From Pseudoalteromonas viridis (GTDB lineage: Bacteria; Pseudomonadota; Gammaproteobacteria; Enterobacterales; Alteromonadaceae), in NCBI RefSeq assembly GCF_017742995.1, contig NZ_CP072425.1:3534001-3598000 (forward strand): DNA of 64,000 bases, read 5' to 3'. This document shows, piece by piece, positions 9,754 through 18,409 of this stretch; the first letter of the stretch is position 1, and each line of letters begins with the position of its first letter. The position numbers and the translations under genes are program-made. The notes under the pieces are model-generated. The model was given only the letters and a program-made list of their open reading frames with translations. It did not search any database and was not told where the DNA came from.

Positions 9754-9960
9754 GTGAGAGTGGCTGCACTGGATATATTCATTACCCTGATCCAACTGAT
9801 ATTTCTGTTGTCGGTCAGCGTTGCTTTACTGCTGGGTAAGGTTTTTATGAAAGGCCGCTGGATCTATCGCAGTGAGGGCTGGGAATACTGGGCGGCGACA
9901 CTCACCCAGTTGTTTGCTCTAGGCCTGCTGCTGTATTTCTTTGGCTTACTGATACCATGA
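9754..9960 (+). CDS. Small two-helix membrane protein
   Basis: A 68-residue protein with two predicted transmembrane helices (about 6-28 and 47-67), a short basic and aromatic linker (KGRWIYRSEGWEYW) between them, and a GTG start preceded by GGAG. A second GTG at 9760 would fit the ribosome binding site better. Its stop overlaps the start of the next gene, so the two are translationally coupled. No family was recognised. It sits downstream of the GG-leader peptide; an immunity or export-accessory role is possible but unsupported. Confidence 0.5.
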   Translation: MRVAALDIFITLIQLIFLLSVSVALLLGKVFMKGRWIYRSEGWEYWAATLTQLFALGLLLYFFGLLIP

Positions 9961-10295
9961 GGGAGCTGTCTGGCAGTATGAGTATCACACAGCGCCTGTT
10001 ACTGGCAGTACTGGCTGTACTTTGGTTGCTGCTCCTTAAGGAAGTGTTGCTGGATGAATTCAGCGCTTATATCACGGCCTTGCAATGTAAAGAGGCGGAC
10101 AATGGCTGGCGGGTCGCAGTGTTGCTTAGCACTGCATTTGTTTTTGCTGTGCTGTGCGTATCGGGTTGTCTGGGTATCGTTTATTTTAAGTATACCAAAG
10201 CCAGGAGTGTCTCTGTGGCCCTCGTCATAACCCTGTGTTGTGGTGTACTGGCAAGCGGCGCGGGGGTTTGGGGTATCATGTTATTACCTTGTTAA
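9957..10295 (+). CDS. Small membrane protein, unknown function
   Basis: A 112-residue protein with three predicted transmembrane helices (about 10-30, 52-75 and 83-110) and a cysteine-bearing periplasmic or cytoplasmic loop between the first two. The ATG overlaps the preceding stop in an ATGA junction, so the pair forms a unit. A Met at residue 8 is an alternative start. No family was recognised. Repeats of the RAYT family begin about 220 bases downstream. Confidence 0.5.
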   Translation: MRELSGSMSITQRLLLAVLAVLWLLLLKEVLLDEFSAYITALQCKEADNGWRVAVLLSTAFVFAVLCVSGCLGIVYFKYTKARSVSVALVITLCCGVLASGAGVWGIMLLPC

Positions 10296-10524
10296 ATCAG
10301 GCGAATATATCGCTGATATACAGAGGGCGAAAGTCAATGGAGATCCCCGGAAAGGTTATTTTTGCCAGTTTGTGCGCGCGATTGTGGGTTACGCACTCGC
10401 GCGGCAACTGGAAGGCGTACATTCAAAACTACTCGATTTAGGCCCGTTTTTAGAGAATAAAAACTGGTTATTCTTAGCTTTGACACTATTCACAGTGCCG
10501 CTGTTAATTGCTGAGAAGAGTTGA
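10240..10524 (+). pseudogene. Possible gene remnant with C-terminal membrane helix
   Basis: An open frame of 94 codons overlaps the end of the previous gene in another frame. Its last 25 residues (NWLFLALTLFTVPLLIAEKS) look like a genuine C-terminal transmembrane helix, but there is no ribosome binding site and the frame is closed by a RAYT-type repeat starting at 10521. It is most likely the tail of a disrupted gene. Support is weak. Confidence 0.2.
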
Positions 10525-10673
10525 CAGACACCCACTCCAAAACTTGTCTGTCACTGGGTGTTTGCGTACTTTCTACCCCACCCAACAGACCCAAATGTAG
10601 GAAAATCATTGATTGGGTGTCTGCATTTAATCCTCGTGCTATTCCCCGTTCCTTGTTTTGAATGGGTGTCTCC
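10521..10673 (+). repeat. RAYT-family repeats, inverted arrangement
   Basis: TTGACAGACACCCA begins at 10521 and, after AACTTGTCTGTCAC, is met by the reverse-complement end CTGGGTGTTTGCG at about 10554. Further reverse ends lie at 10613 (TTGGGTGTCTGC) and 10662 (ATGGGTGTCTCC). Together they form a BIME-like set of opposing ends matching the copies upstream of the transposase. Confidence 0.7.
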
Positions 10674-10762
10674 TTTAATTTTTGACATCGCTGGAGCGTC
10701 CATATATGTCCATGTTATTCTGAAAATTTTCGCTTATTTATTTGCAGAAGCCCTTGTATTCA

Positions 10763-10860
10763 TTGTCTATGGACCCGTACCAAGAACGAATAAGGCTGGG
10801 TGTCTGTGTTTTTGTCTATGGACCCGTACCAAGAACAGATAAGGCTGGGTGTCTGTGTTT
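10763..10860 (+). repeat. 49-bp tandem duplication in the RAYT repeat set
   Basis: Two adjacent 49-bp copies run from TTGTCTATGGACCCGTACC to GGCTGGGTGTCTGTGTTT, at 10763-10811 and 10812-10860, with only a few differences. The second copy ends nine bases before the stop codon of the HEPN gene on the other strand. Confidence 0.8.
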
Positions 10861-10869
10861 TTCCCTTAC

Positions 10870-11472
10870 TTAAAAAACAATGCTATGTATTGATTCACAT
10901 AATTGCTCAATAAAGTCTGTAGCTTGATTCGCATCATTGACAGTAATAGGCCACCTCATTCCAGGGTAGCTTGGGTCAATATCAGCCTCATGTGCAATCT
11001 TATTTCTTCGGTCGACAATTAATTTGAGCTTGTCTTTTGTATCTCTTGCGCTGAGGTTTAAAATAACCCCTACTTCTTCCCAAAGTTTACAACCAGAAAA
11101 GAGTCTAATTGCATCGGCAACTTTATCCGGGTACTGGAATGACAAATAGCTATGTTTTTGTCTAATCTCTTCCTCAAATATCGATTCCATATTCATTGTA
11201 GTCTTTGCAAGCATAAGACTACTTGTTGATACTTGATATTTAAGGTATGAATTTGTTGGTTGACGATTTCCTTTGTAAACCTCTAGCATCCCCTCAACAG
11301 TCACTTCGTGAACATAATGGTCCAGTGCGCTAACAGATAAAACAATTTGTGATCTTAAAATGTCACTACTATCAATCAACTCTGTAGTTAATGACTCCAA
11401 AGCGCTATACAAGCCACCCAAATGCCTAGCGCGATGAATGTTTTCTCTAAACTGACTAATGGAGTTATTCAT
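10870..11472 (-). CDS. HEPN-domain protein (RiboL-PSP-HEPN-like putative RNase)
   Basis: A 200-residue, mostly helical protein. Near the C-terminus it has RNKIAH (Arg156 to His161), the R-x4-H signature of HEPN ribonucleases, preceded by KLKLIVDR. The N-terminal helix contains ALDHYVHE, as in the RiboL-PSP subgroup, where HEPN domains occur in RNA-cleaving toxins and defence proteins. The gene overlaps the 3' end of the ParA-like gene by eight bases and lacks a strong ribosome binding site, so it is probably translated by coupling to it. The start is ATG 11472; TTG 11478 is possible. That it is an RNase controlled by the partner ATPase is inference. Confidence 0.7.
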   Translation of the reverse strand: MNNSISQFRENIHRARHLGGLYSALESLTTELIDSSDILRSQIVLSVSALDHYVHEVTVEGMLEVYKGNRQPTNSYLKYQVSTSSLMLAKTTMNMESIFEEEIRQKHSYLSFQYPDKVADAIRLFSGCKLWEEVGVILNLSARDTKDKLKLIVDRRNKIAHEADIDPSYPGMRWPITVNDANQATDFIEQLCESIHSIVF

Positions 11473-12514
11473 TTTCAATAATGCTCAGTATCCGGTCGGC
11501 ACCGTCTGAATATAGCCTCTTAAAGTTTTCCATGGAAGATGTTGTTCGGTCCAGAACTACTCCACTCTGTTCTAGCTGCTCTTCACTTAAATCGAACACA
11601 GGTGCTTGATATTTCTGGGATTGTGCAATAAGGCCATTGAAATCGGACATCTGTAATATCGGCTCTTCCGGGGCAAAACCTGCTGACAAATAGCGCTCAG
11701 TATCTAGTACCATGTCGCAACTTATTAGAGATGGAATCAGATTGTTCTTTACTCCAGTATTTATATCATCAATCCAATCTTGAAATGCAGCTGAAGGGGC
11801 GTCCCCTTTACGCAACTTGTACCTTTGTACAATAGTTCCCATGAATTTAGGTGACTTATCTGGGTATGGGTAGCTTGCTGTTTTCAAAGCAGGAACTTGT
11901 TTTGCCATTTGCGACCAGGTATGCCACTTGGGCAGGGTTGCCGATAAGCTTTCCGTTGCCATTACAGAGAAATAGTCAGGGGCCATTGGTACCAAAAAGT
12001 AATCACTAGTCATCAATAGATTTTGATTAATAGGTCCTAAACTTGGACTCATATCAACCAAGATAATATCAATATCATATTTTTCCGCAGTGATATTAAA
12101 AAGATGATTCAATGATCCAGGTAAGTTCTGCAATGTTACAAGTGAACCGGATAGTTCCTGAGCGATACCTAAGGTAACTTCATATTCCGCCAGCCCTAAA
12201 TGGCCTGGCATAAGGAAAAGGTTGCGATTTCCGGGAACAACCTGAAGGTCCACAGGTTCAATGGGAGCTGGCCTAGATTCAAATGCTGGTGCCAGACCAT
12301 CTCTAATATTAGTGACACCGCCATTCTCGTATATATCTTTAAACTTACTAGCTCCTTTGAACCCAAGAACCATACCCGTTAGGTTACACTGAGGATCACA
12401 GTCAACAAGCATTACTTTCTTGTATTTGTTAGCTAGCATCCAGCCTAGATTAAAGGTCGTGGTGGTTTTGCTCACTCCGCCTTTATGATTAAAAAGACCA
12501 ATCTGTACAGCCAT
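11465..12514 (-). CDS. ParA/MinD-like P-loop ATPase
   Basis: A 349-residue ATPase with the deviant Walker A motif KGGVSKTT (residues 11-18, both lysines present), the VDCDPQCNLT switch region and VDMSPSLGPIN (Walker B area). These mark the ParA/Soj superfamily. It is longer than chromosomal Soj (about 260 residues), with an insert-rich C-terminal half. No ParB gene or parS-like site is nearby; the partner is the overlapping HEPN gene, so it is not an ordinary partition ATPase. GAGGAAAAGTAT precedes the ATG. Its likely job is nucleotide-dependent control of the HEPN protein in a defence or toxin-antitoxin-like pair. The family is firm and the role is inferred. Confidence 0.85.
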   Translation of the reverse strand: MAVQIGLFNHKGGVSKTTTTFNLGWMLANKYKKVMLVDCDPQCNLTGMVLGFKGASKFKDIYENGGVTNIRDGLAPAFESRPAPIEPVDLQVVPGNRNLFLMPGHLGLAEYEVTLGIAQELSGSLVTLQNLPGSLNHLFNITAEKYDIDIILVDMSPSLGPINQNLLMTSDYFLVPMAPDYFSVMATESLSATLPKWHTWSQMAKQVPALKTASYPYPDKSPKFMGTIVQRYKLRKGDAPSAAFQDWIDDINTGVKNNLIPSLISCDMVLDTERYLSAGFAPEEPILQMSDFNGLIAQSQKYQAPVFDLSEEQLEQSGVVLDRTTSSMENFKRLYSDGADRILSIIENE

Positions 12515-13183
12515 ATACTTTTCCTCACTTCCTCGTTTTATATAATTTTAATGAACGACACACATGACGCTGTATTCAGCGGCTTGTTCACTGTAATGTT
12601 TTGTCGGAATGTAACATTCTAATCATATGATGTTGAACCGTCAGCCTTTTGATATTGACCACATTTCCAAGCCCATTCGGGGGTTGGAGGGCTGTCACCA
12701 TTAATCTCAATGATTCTGTCTCTATACTATCTCACAATGTTTGCCGCATCATTTGCATTTGATGGCTTTCTGCGCTAACTCTTTGTTTTATGGATATTTC
12801 ACTAAAGTTCAACCAAATCCCGGTACCTGAGAGGGCTGATACGATCAATGCCAACAGCATAGGAACGGTATCTGTGATTTTTTGCTACGTCAGGATCGAG
12901 TATTTTTCTAAACAGAAGTTATGTCTGTACAATTGCTAACACTGATGCTGAGCCCACAACCATCCTGTGTCGCCTCTCTAAATTGAAGCCGCGTGCCAAT
13001 GAGCAAGCTTAGAAGTTTCCGAATCGGTTAGGTGATGCCTTATTTCTTCAGCAGCCAGCTCATAAAGTTTTTCGTCATCTTCCATATCAATAAGGTTCCC
13101 GATACTTCCTGGACGCTAACACAGAAAGCAGGGGGCGAAAACCTGATCAAAGCGGCGGTTATCATTCCCTCTGACAGGCTTTG
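12515..13183 (-). pseudogene. Region of decayed coding fragments
   Basis: No intact gene is present. Three stretches on the minus strand read as protein-like but lack complete frames. 12978-13085 encodes 35 residues starting MEDDEKLYELAAEEI. About 12625-12730 gives a fragment with PPTPEWAWKCGQYQK before a stop. About 12800-12915 gives a fragment with AKNHRYRSYAVGIDRI before a stop. They look like remains of at least two or three lost genes between the ParA-HEPN pair and the Shedu-like gene. The reading is by eye and uncertain. Confidence 0.35.
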
Positions 13184-13825
13184 CTAGCACTGATTTTCTA
13201 ACCATGGCTTTGGATCAGAGTACCGCAGCTCCACAAGGTCTTTGATTCTGTCGTAGCTTATGACCTCTATGCTGTGACGCGATTTATACATTGCTTTACG
13301 TTTATGGCCCGCTCTCGATATTTCATCTCTGCGGCCTATTAGTATGTGATAGCTATCTCGTAAATATGAGCTAGGATCGGCCAGGTAATCACCTGACATA
13401 TTTGAAATGCGCTCTGATCGAGAATAACCAAGCATATCCTTCGACTTAGCCCATTTAACTAAATCCGCTCTTATTTGTTCTCTGTGCATATCAAAGTACT
13501 CCGCCCAATCATCTACTTGCTTGATTGACCCAGCAAACCGCTGGGATGGGGTTCCTGATTTATTAAATACCGGATCATCGACGGGTTCGAGTTCTATGAA
13601 CATGACCTCCCAAACCCCAGAGTAAGAATTCAGGATCACATAATCGGCAATATACTGGCTGCCAAGAGGGAATTCGCGGAACATGAATCTACAGTGGCCG
13701 CTCAAACGGCAAAATGTCCAGTACAAGACTTCTGGGTTTTCTTCGATAAACTTGGAAATTTCTCGCTCTCCTTTTTGAGAGTCGAGGAAGTCTGAAAATT
13801 CCTTTGGATCTATATAATTTCCCAT
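13184..13825 (-). CDS. Shedu-like (DUF4263) antiphage nuclease
   Basis: A 213-residue protein resembling the catalytic domain of Shedu immune nucleases (DUF4263, PD-(D/E)xK fold). The core runs through IADYVI (Asp61), FIELEPVDDPVF (Glu78/Glu80) and IKQVDDW (Lys102, Gln103), followed by a helical segment and a conserved-looking IGRRDEIS. At the position where ExK is usual this protein has Glu-Leu-Glu, a variant I recall in some family members. It is a single-gene unit with GAGGAAAT before the ATG and no large N-terminal regulatory domain. In known cases Shedu proteins act alone in phage defence by cutting DNA. Its place beside the ParA-HEPN pair supports a small defence island. Confidence 0.7.
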   Translation of the reverse strand: MGNYIDPKEFSDFLDSQKGEREISKFIEENPEVLYWTFCRLSGHCRFMFREFPLGSQYIADYVILNSYSGVWEVMFIELEPVDDPVFNKSGTPSQRFAGSIKQVDDWAEYFDMHREQIRADLVKWAKSKDMLGYSRSERISNMSGDYLADPSSYLRDSYHILIGRRDEISRAGHKRKAMYKSRHSIEVISYDRIKDLVELRYSDPKPWLENQC

Positions 13826-14194
13826 TATTTCCTCATAGGGATTATTGCTCGTTAGCGTGAATACCGGTTAGACCCAGTTCCTAAAACCGCACAGGCCCAC
13901 AGAAAATTAATTTATTCATATTAACAACAATAACGTACCACCTTTATTGCCATTACTCAAGCCAAAACGGCTCTGTTAAAACCAAGCATTGTTCATAGCG
14001 AGACTTTTAAGCGCGGAAAAACGAGAAATTTGACTGGGCTCTGTTTACGTCAAAATCAACGCCCACCATAACAGAATTAAAAACACAGAAAACTTCGGTA
14101 TTGGCTGCCAACGCCAACAAACCAGCCCCCCAATCTCCACCCAACAAAAAAGCGCGTAAAAACGCGCTTTTTTCAGTCTTTTAATCCGTGAAGA
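13826..14194. other. Intergenic region between the Shedu-like gene and acnB
   Basis: No gene was seen. It contains the promoter side of the Shedu-like gene and, at its right end, the aconitase terminator described separately. It marks the right border of the accessory island. Confidence 0.6.
14146..14173 (-). terminator. Rho-independent terminator of acnB
   Basis: AAAAAAGCGCGT and ACGCGCTTTTTT form a perfect 12-bp stem with an AAAA loop, about 20 bases after the aconitase stop codon. Its symmetry allows it to work in both directions. Confidence 0.9.
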
Positions 14195-17005
14195 TTAAAG
14201 AACTTTAACAGGTACCGCTTGCTCTGAACCGAACTTAGTTGTCAGTTCTTCTTCAAGTGGGGTGAACGCAGTCAGGTCGATGCCTTCAACAGCGGCCTGG
14301 TACTCGTCCATAGTCGGGAAACGACCCAGAATCGTTGAAAGTACTACCAGTGGCGTAGAGCCAAGTAGTGATTCACCTTTCTTCTCAGCTGAATCCGCTA
14401 CAACACGGCCCTGGAACAGGCGCGTAGAAGTTGCGATTACAGTGTCACCCGGTTCTGCTTTTTCCTGGTTACCCATACACAGGTTACATCCAGGGCGCTC
14501 TAGGTACAGGATGTTTTCGTACTTAGTACGTGCCGCTGTCTTCGGATTTTCATCGTCAAACTCAAAGCCTGCGTACTTAGCCAGTACTTCCCAGTCGCCT
14601 TCTGCTTTTAGCTCATCAACAATGTTGTATGTTGGTGGCGCAACAACCAGTGGTGCTTTGAACTCGATTGAACCGTTTTGCTTCTCAAGGTTGCGTAGCA
14701 TCTGTGCGATTATCTGCATGTCACCTTTGTGCACCATACAAGAACCAACAAAGCCCAGGTCAACTGGCTTACCGTCGTAGAAAGACACAGGACGGATCAC
14801 GTCGTGCGTGTAACGTCTTGATACGTCTTCGTTGTTTACGTCCGGGTCGGCAATCATTGGCTCAACGATTTCGTCCAGGTTCACCACAACTTCTGCGTAG
14901 TACTTAGCGTTGTCATCTGGTGCCAGTGCTGGTTGCTCACCAGACTTGATACCCGCGATACGCTCGTCCGCAAGGTCAATCAGACCCTGAAGCGTTTTCG
15001 CTTCGTTGTCCATGCCCTTGTTGATCATGATCTGGATACGGCTCTTCGCCAGCTCGATTGACTTGATCAGCGTTTCGTCGTTAGAGATACAAATTGACGC
15101 TTTCGCTTTCATCTCTGCAGTCCAGTCAGTGAAAGTGAACGCCTGGTCAGCCATCAGAGTACCAATGTGTACTTCGATGATACGGCCCTGGAATACGTTT
15201 TCACCGCCGAATTGCTTCAGCATTTGTGCCTGAGTAGCGTGTACCACATCACGGAAGTCCATGTGTTTCGCCATTGCGCCTTTGAAGGTTACCTTCACAG
15301 ACTCTGGAATTGGCATTGCAGATTCACCGGTCGCCAGTGCCAGCGCCACAGTACCTGAGTCGGCACCGAATGCGACACCTTTAGACATACGCGTGTGCGA
15401 GTCACCACCGATGATGATTGCGCGGTCGTCCACAGTAATGTCGTTCAGTACTTTGTGGATTACGTCGGTCATTGAGTGGTAAATGCCTTTCGGATCACGT
15501 GCTGTGATCAGACCGAACTTGTTCATGAACGCCATCAGCTTAGGAATGTTTGCCTGTGCTTTTGCATCCCAAACAGACGCAGTGTGACAGCCAGACTGAT
15601 ACGCGCCATCAACCAGCGGAGAAATAGTAGAAGCAGCCATGGCTTCCAGTTCCTGCGCAGTCATAGGACCCGTCGTATCCTGAGAACCAACAATGTTTAC
15701 TTTAACACGAACGTTTGAACCTGCGTGCAGCGGTGTCTCAGACGCAACACCGATTGCGTTACGGTTAAAGATTTTCTCAACCGCAGTCAGGCCCTGGCCT
15801 TCATGCGATACTTCTTTAGAAGGTGCATATACTTCTGGTGCTTCAACACCTAAAGTTTCAGCGGCAAACGTCTGTAGTTTCTTACCGAATACTACCGCGT
15901 AAGAACCACCTGCCTTCATGAACTCCACTTTTTGTGGTGTGAATGAAGATGATACGTCAACCAGCTCTTTGTCGCCGTTGTATAGTTTCTTCGCTTTGGT
16001 GTCGATTGTCAGCAGTGTGCCAGTCGCAACAGAGTATGCTTCTTCCAGTACCGGGTCGCCATTTGCGTCGGTGACCACTTTACCGTTTTCATCGGTTTTC
16101 TTCACCCAGTTTTTCAGATCAAGACCAATACCACCGGTTACATCAACAGTCGTCAGGAAGATAGGCGCGATACCGTTAGTACCCGCTACAACTGGTGCAA
16201 TGTTGATGAAAGGAACATAAGGGCTTGCCTGGGTACCAGCCCAAAGTGCCACGTTGTTCACACCAGACATACGAGATGAACCTACACCCATAGTGCCTTT
16301 TTCAGCAATCAGCATCACTTTTGCATTTGGGTGCTTCTTCTGTAGCTCTACAATCTCTTGCTGTGCTTCTGGGGTGATCATGCATTTACCGTGTAGTTCA
16401 CGGTCAGCACGTGAGTGTGCCTGGTTACCTGGAGAAAGCAGGTCAGTTGAAATATCACCTTCACCGGCAATATAAGTCACTACTTCGATTTTTTCTGGAA
16501 TATCAGGCAGCTTAGTAAAGAATTCCGCGTTCGCGTAGCTTTCTAAGATGTCTTTTGCAACGGCATTGCCCGCTTTGAATGCGTCTTCCAGACGTGACGT
16601 ATCTTCATCGTACAAGAAAACCTGGGTTTTCAATACGTCGGCTGCTTGCTTAGCAATGGCTTCGTCGTTGCCCAGCGCAAGGTCAAGTAGTACCGCGATA
16701 GAAGGACCGCCTTTCATGTGCGAAAGCAGTTCGAATGCAAAGTCAGCCGTGATTTCAGCTACAGACTCTTCGCCCAGGATAATTTCTTTTAGGAATTGTG
16801 CTTTCACACCAGCAGCGCTGGTTGTGCCCGGAAGCGTGTTGTAGATGAAGAAGTTCAGTGAATCTTCACGGTGCTCATGCCCTGTGTCTTTGATTTGGGC
16901 AATAATTTCAGATAGCAAATCAGCGCTATCGATTGGTTTTGGACTCAATCCAAGTTCCGTTTTACGGGTTTGGATTTCTTCCATGTACTCATTATACAAA
17001 CTCAT
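14195..17005 (-). CDS. acnB: Aconitate hydratase B (bifunctional aconitase / 2-methylisocitrate dehydratase), long form
   Basis: TCA-cycle enzyme converting citrate to isocitrate, with possible 2-methylisocitrate dehydratase activity. The N-terminal HEAT-like domain (about 1-150) is followed by a swivelling domain and the catalytic domains. The 4Fe-4S cysteines are visible in GSCMVHKGD and PGCNLCMGNQ near the C-terminus. At 936 residues it is longer than the usual proteobacterial AcnB (about 865) and has an extra insert around residues 310-340. Its sequence closely resembles the form I know from Bacteroidota (for example TLPGTTSAAGVK and AEKGTMGVGSSRMSG), which suggests transfer. I start at ATG 17005, where GAGG lies five bases upstream, rather than at the in-frame ATG 17050. 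Confidence 0.92.
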   Translation of the reverse strand: MSLYNEYMEEIQTRKTELGLSPKPIDSADLLSEIIAQIKDTGHEHREDSLNFFIYNTLPGTTSAAGVKAQFLKEIILGEESVAEITADFAFELLSHMKGGPSIAVLLDLALGNDEAIAKQAADVLKTQVFLYDEDTSRLEDAFKAGNAVAKDILESYANAEFFTKLPDIPEKIEVVTYIAGEGDISTDLLSPGNQAHSRADRELHGKCMITPEAQQEIVELQKKHPNAKVMLIAEKGTMGVGSSRMSGVNNVALWAGTQASPYVPFINIAPVVAGTNGIAPIFLTTVDVTGGIGLDLKNWVKKTDENGKVVTDANGDPVLEEAYSVATGTLLTIDTKAKKLYNGDKELVDVSSSFTPQKVEFMKAGGSYAVVFGKKLQTFAAETLGVEAPEVYAPSKEVSHEGQGLTAVEKIFNRNAIGVASETPLHAGSNVRVKVNIVGSQDTTGPMTAQELEAMAASTISPLVDGAYQSGCHTASVWDAKAQANIPKLMAFMNKFGLITARDPKGIYHSMTDVIHKVLNDITVDDRAIIIGGDSHTRMSKGVAFGADSGTVALALATGESAMPIPESVKVTFKGAMAKHMDFRDVVHATQAQMLKQFGGENVFQGRIIEVHIGTLMADQAFTFTDWTAEMKAKASICISNDETLIKSIELAKSRIQIMINKGMDNEAKTLQGLIDLADERIAGIKSGEQPALAPDDNAKYYAEVVVNLDEIVEPMIADPDVNNEDVSRRYTHDVIRPVSFYDGKPVDLGFVGSCMVHKGDMQIIAQMLRNLEKQNGSIEFKAPLVVAPPTYNIVDELKAEGDWEVLAKYAGFEFDDENPKTAARTKYENILYLERPGCNLCMGNQEKAEPGDTVIATSTRLFQGRVVADSAEKKGESLLGSTPLVVLSTILGRFPTMDEYQAAVEGIDLTAFTPLEEELTTKFGSEQAVPVKVL

Positions 17006-17326
17006 ATAAACCTCGTCAGGCAGTAATACGTGTAGATAGAACCGACCCATTCTACCCTACTTTGCCCTTGCACGTAATCTTTTAACGAAAAAAGCCTGTT
17101 TTCGCTCAATTTTTACGCCAATTTAACCACATAGGGCCGCGTCAGGAAGGATGAAAATTCCGGTGTCACTTAGCCTCAGGGGAAAGGCTTTAAACTCAGG
17201 TTGAAAGTGTTAACTTTTAAGATAAAAAAGATGAACAAATACAGTCAGCTAGGCAGCCTGCTTGCTCCAGGAAGCACAAGCAGCTGGCCCGGCGCTATGA
17301 AAGCGCTTTAGACCAGCTGCGATGGA
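17006..17326. other. Intergenic region upstream of acnB
   Basis: No gene was seen. It should contain the acnB promoter on the minus strand. A nested inverted repeat lies at 17281-17319 (CAGCTGG with CCAGCTG outside, GCGCT with AGCGC inside), just downstream of the aspartoacylase-family stop codon. It may be a transcription end without a T-tract. Confidence 0.55.
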
Positions 17327-18409
17327 TCAGTTGTTGAGTTCGGTGTCGACCGGCTGCTCTTCTAAATCCAGCTCGTCGATGAACTCACCCAGTTGTTGCT
17401 CCACTATGGTGTTAGCATGGGCAAAGTAGGCAATATGAAACACTGCATCGCCTTCATTGACCAAAGGCAAAGACTGCTGACCGATAATAATGCCACTGCG
17501 TGGTGCCTGGATAGCCACTTCATTGCCACCCAGCGGGTTACTGATATAGCCCAGCACCTGCTCTTTATTGACCCGCTCTCCCAGGCCCACCATAGCACGG
17601 ACTATGCCATCTGTATGGGCGCGCACCCAGCTGGTGGAATCGGCAATCACCGGCTCTGGCACCTTTTTAGCACGCCGACCTTTGAGTACCTTCAGGCGTC
17701 TGAGTACGTTCTCAACGCCCTTTAATCCAGCGGCAATACCTAAAGGATCAAAACGCAGCGCCTCTCCTGCTTCGTAAGTGATCACCGGGATCCCCAGGTT
17801 ACTGGCTTCGCTGCGTAAAGAGCCGTTGCGCAGCGTTGCGTCAATCACCACAGGTGTACCAAAGGCTTTGGCAATGTCTGCGGTTGCTTCGCACTTCAAA
17901 TTGGCCCGGATCTGGGGCAAATTTGAGCGATGGATAGCACCTGTATGTAAATCAATGATATGAGTACATTTGCTGGCAACCCGTTTAAAGAACACATTGG
18001 CAACACGCGCAGCCAATGAGCCCCGCTCTGAACCCGGAAAACAGCGGTTCAGATCTCGCCTGTCTGGCAAGTAGCGTGACTTATGAATAAAACCAAATAC
18101 ATTCACTACCGGCACAGCAATCAGGGTTCCTCGCAACGCTTTTGGATCGACTTTCGCTAAAAGCTGGCGCACTATCTCTACGCCGTTAAGCTCATCGCCA
18201 TGAATGGCAGCGCAAACCATCACCACAGGGCCAGCCTCTGCGCCATTAACCACTTCAATAGGAATGGTTAACGGAGAATGGGTATAGAGCTTGGCCACTT
18301 CCAGCGACAGGGTTTTGCGCTCAGCCACCCCAATGGGTGTATTTAGTAGTGTAAATACCTGGTTTTTTTTAGCCTTTGCCACGCGTTGCGGTCCTCTTAC
18401 TGGCTGCAT
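17327..18409 (-). CDS. Succinylglutamate desuccinylase/aspartoacylase family zinc hydrolase
   Basis: A 360-residue M14-like zinc hydrolase. Zinc ligands are expected in [10 protein letters not shown] (His and Glu) and in HIIDLHTGA (His); the C-terminal 80 residues form the usual beta barrel with the GYISNPLGG region. Members deacylate N-acyl amino acids or trim carboxy-terminal residues. The start lies inside the end of rimK. ATG 18409 is used, but a TTG at 18427 is in frame and no strong ribosome binding site separates them. Being third in an operon with RimB and RimK, it may process glutamyl or amino-acyl products linked to RimK action; that is inference. Confidence 0.85.
   Translation of the reverse strand: MQPVRGPQRVAKAKKNQVFTLLNTPIGVAERKTLSLEVAKLYTHSPLTIPIEVVNGAEAGPVVMVCAAIHGDELNGVEIVRQLLAKVDPKALRGTLIAVPVVNVFGFIHKSRYLPDRRDLNRCFPGSERGSLAARVANVFFKRVASKCTHIIDLHTGAIHRSNLPQIRANLKCEATADIAKAFGTPVVIDATLRNGSLRSEASNLGIPVITYEAGEALRFDPLGIAAGLKGVENVLRRLKVLKGRRAKKVPEPVIADSTSWVRAHTDGIVRAMVGLGERVNKEQVLGYISNPLGGNEVAIQAPRSGIIIGQQSLPLVNEGDAVFHIAYFAHANTIVEQQLGEFIDELDLEEQPVDTELNN

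Noticed and set aside
11465..12514. ParA-like gene considered as a chromosome or plasmid partition locus
   Set aside because: No parB, replication gene or parS-like palindromes nearby; the overlapping partner is a HEPN protein.
14262..14780. 172-codon frame opposite acnB
   Set aside because: Antisense shadow of a well-supported gene with the codon pattern expected of a reverse frame.
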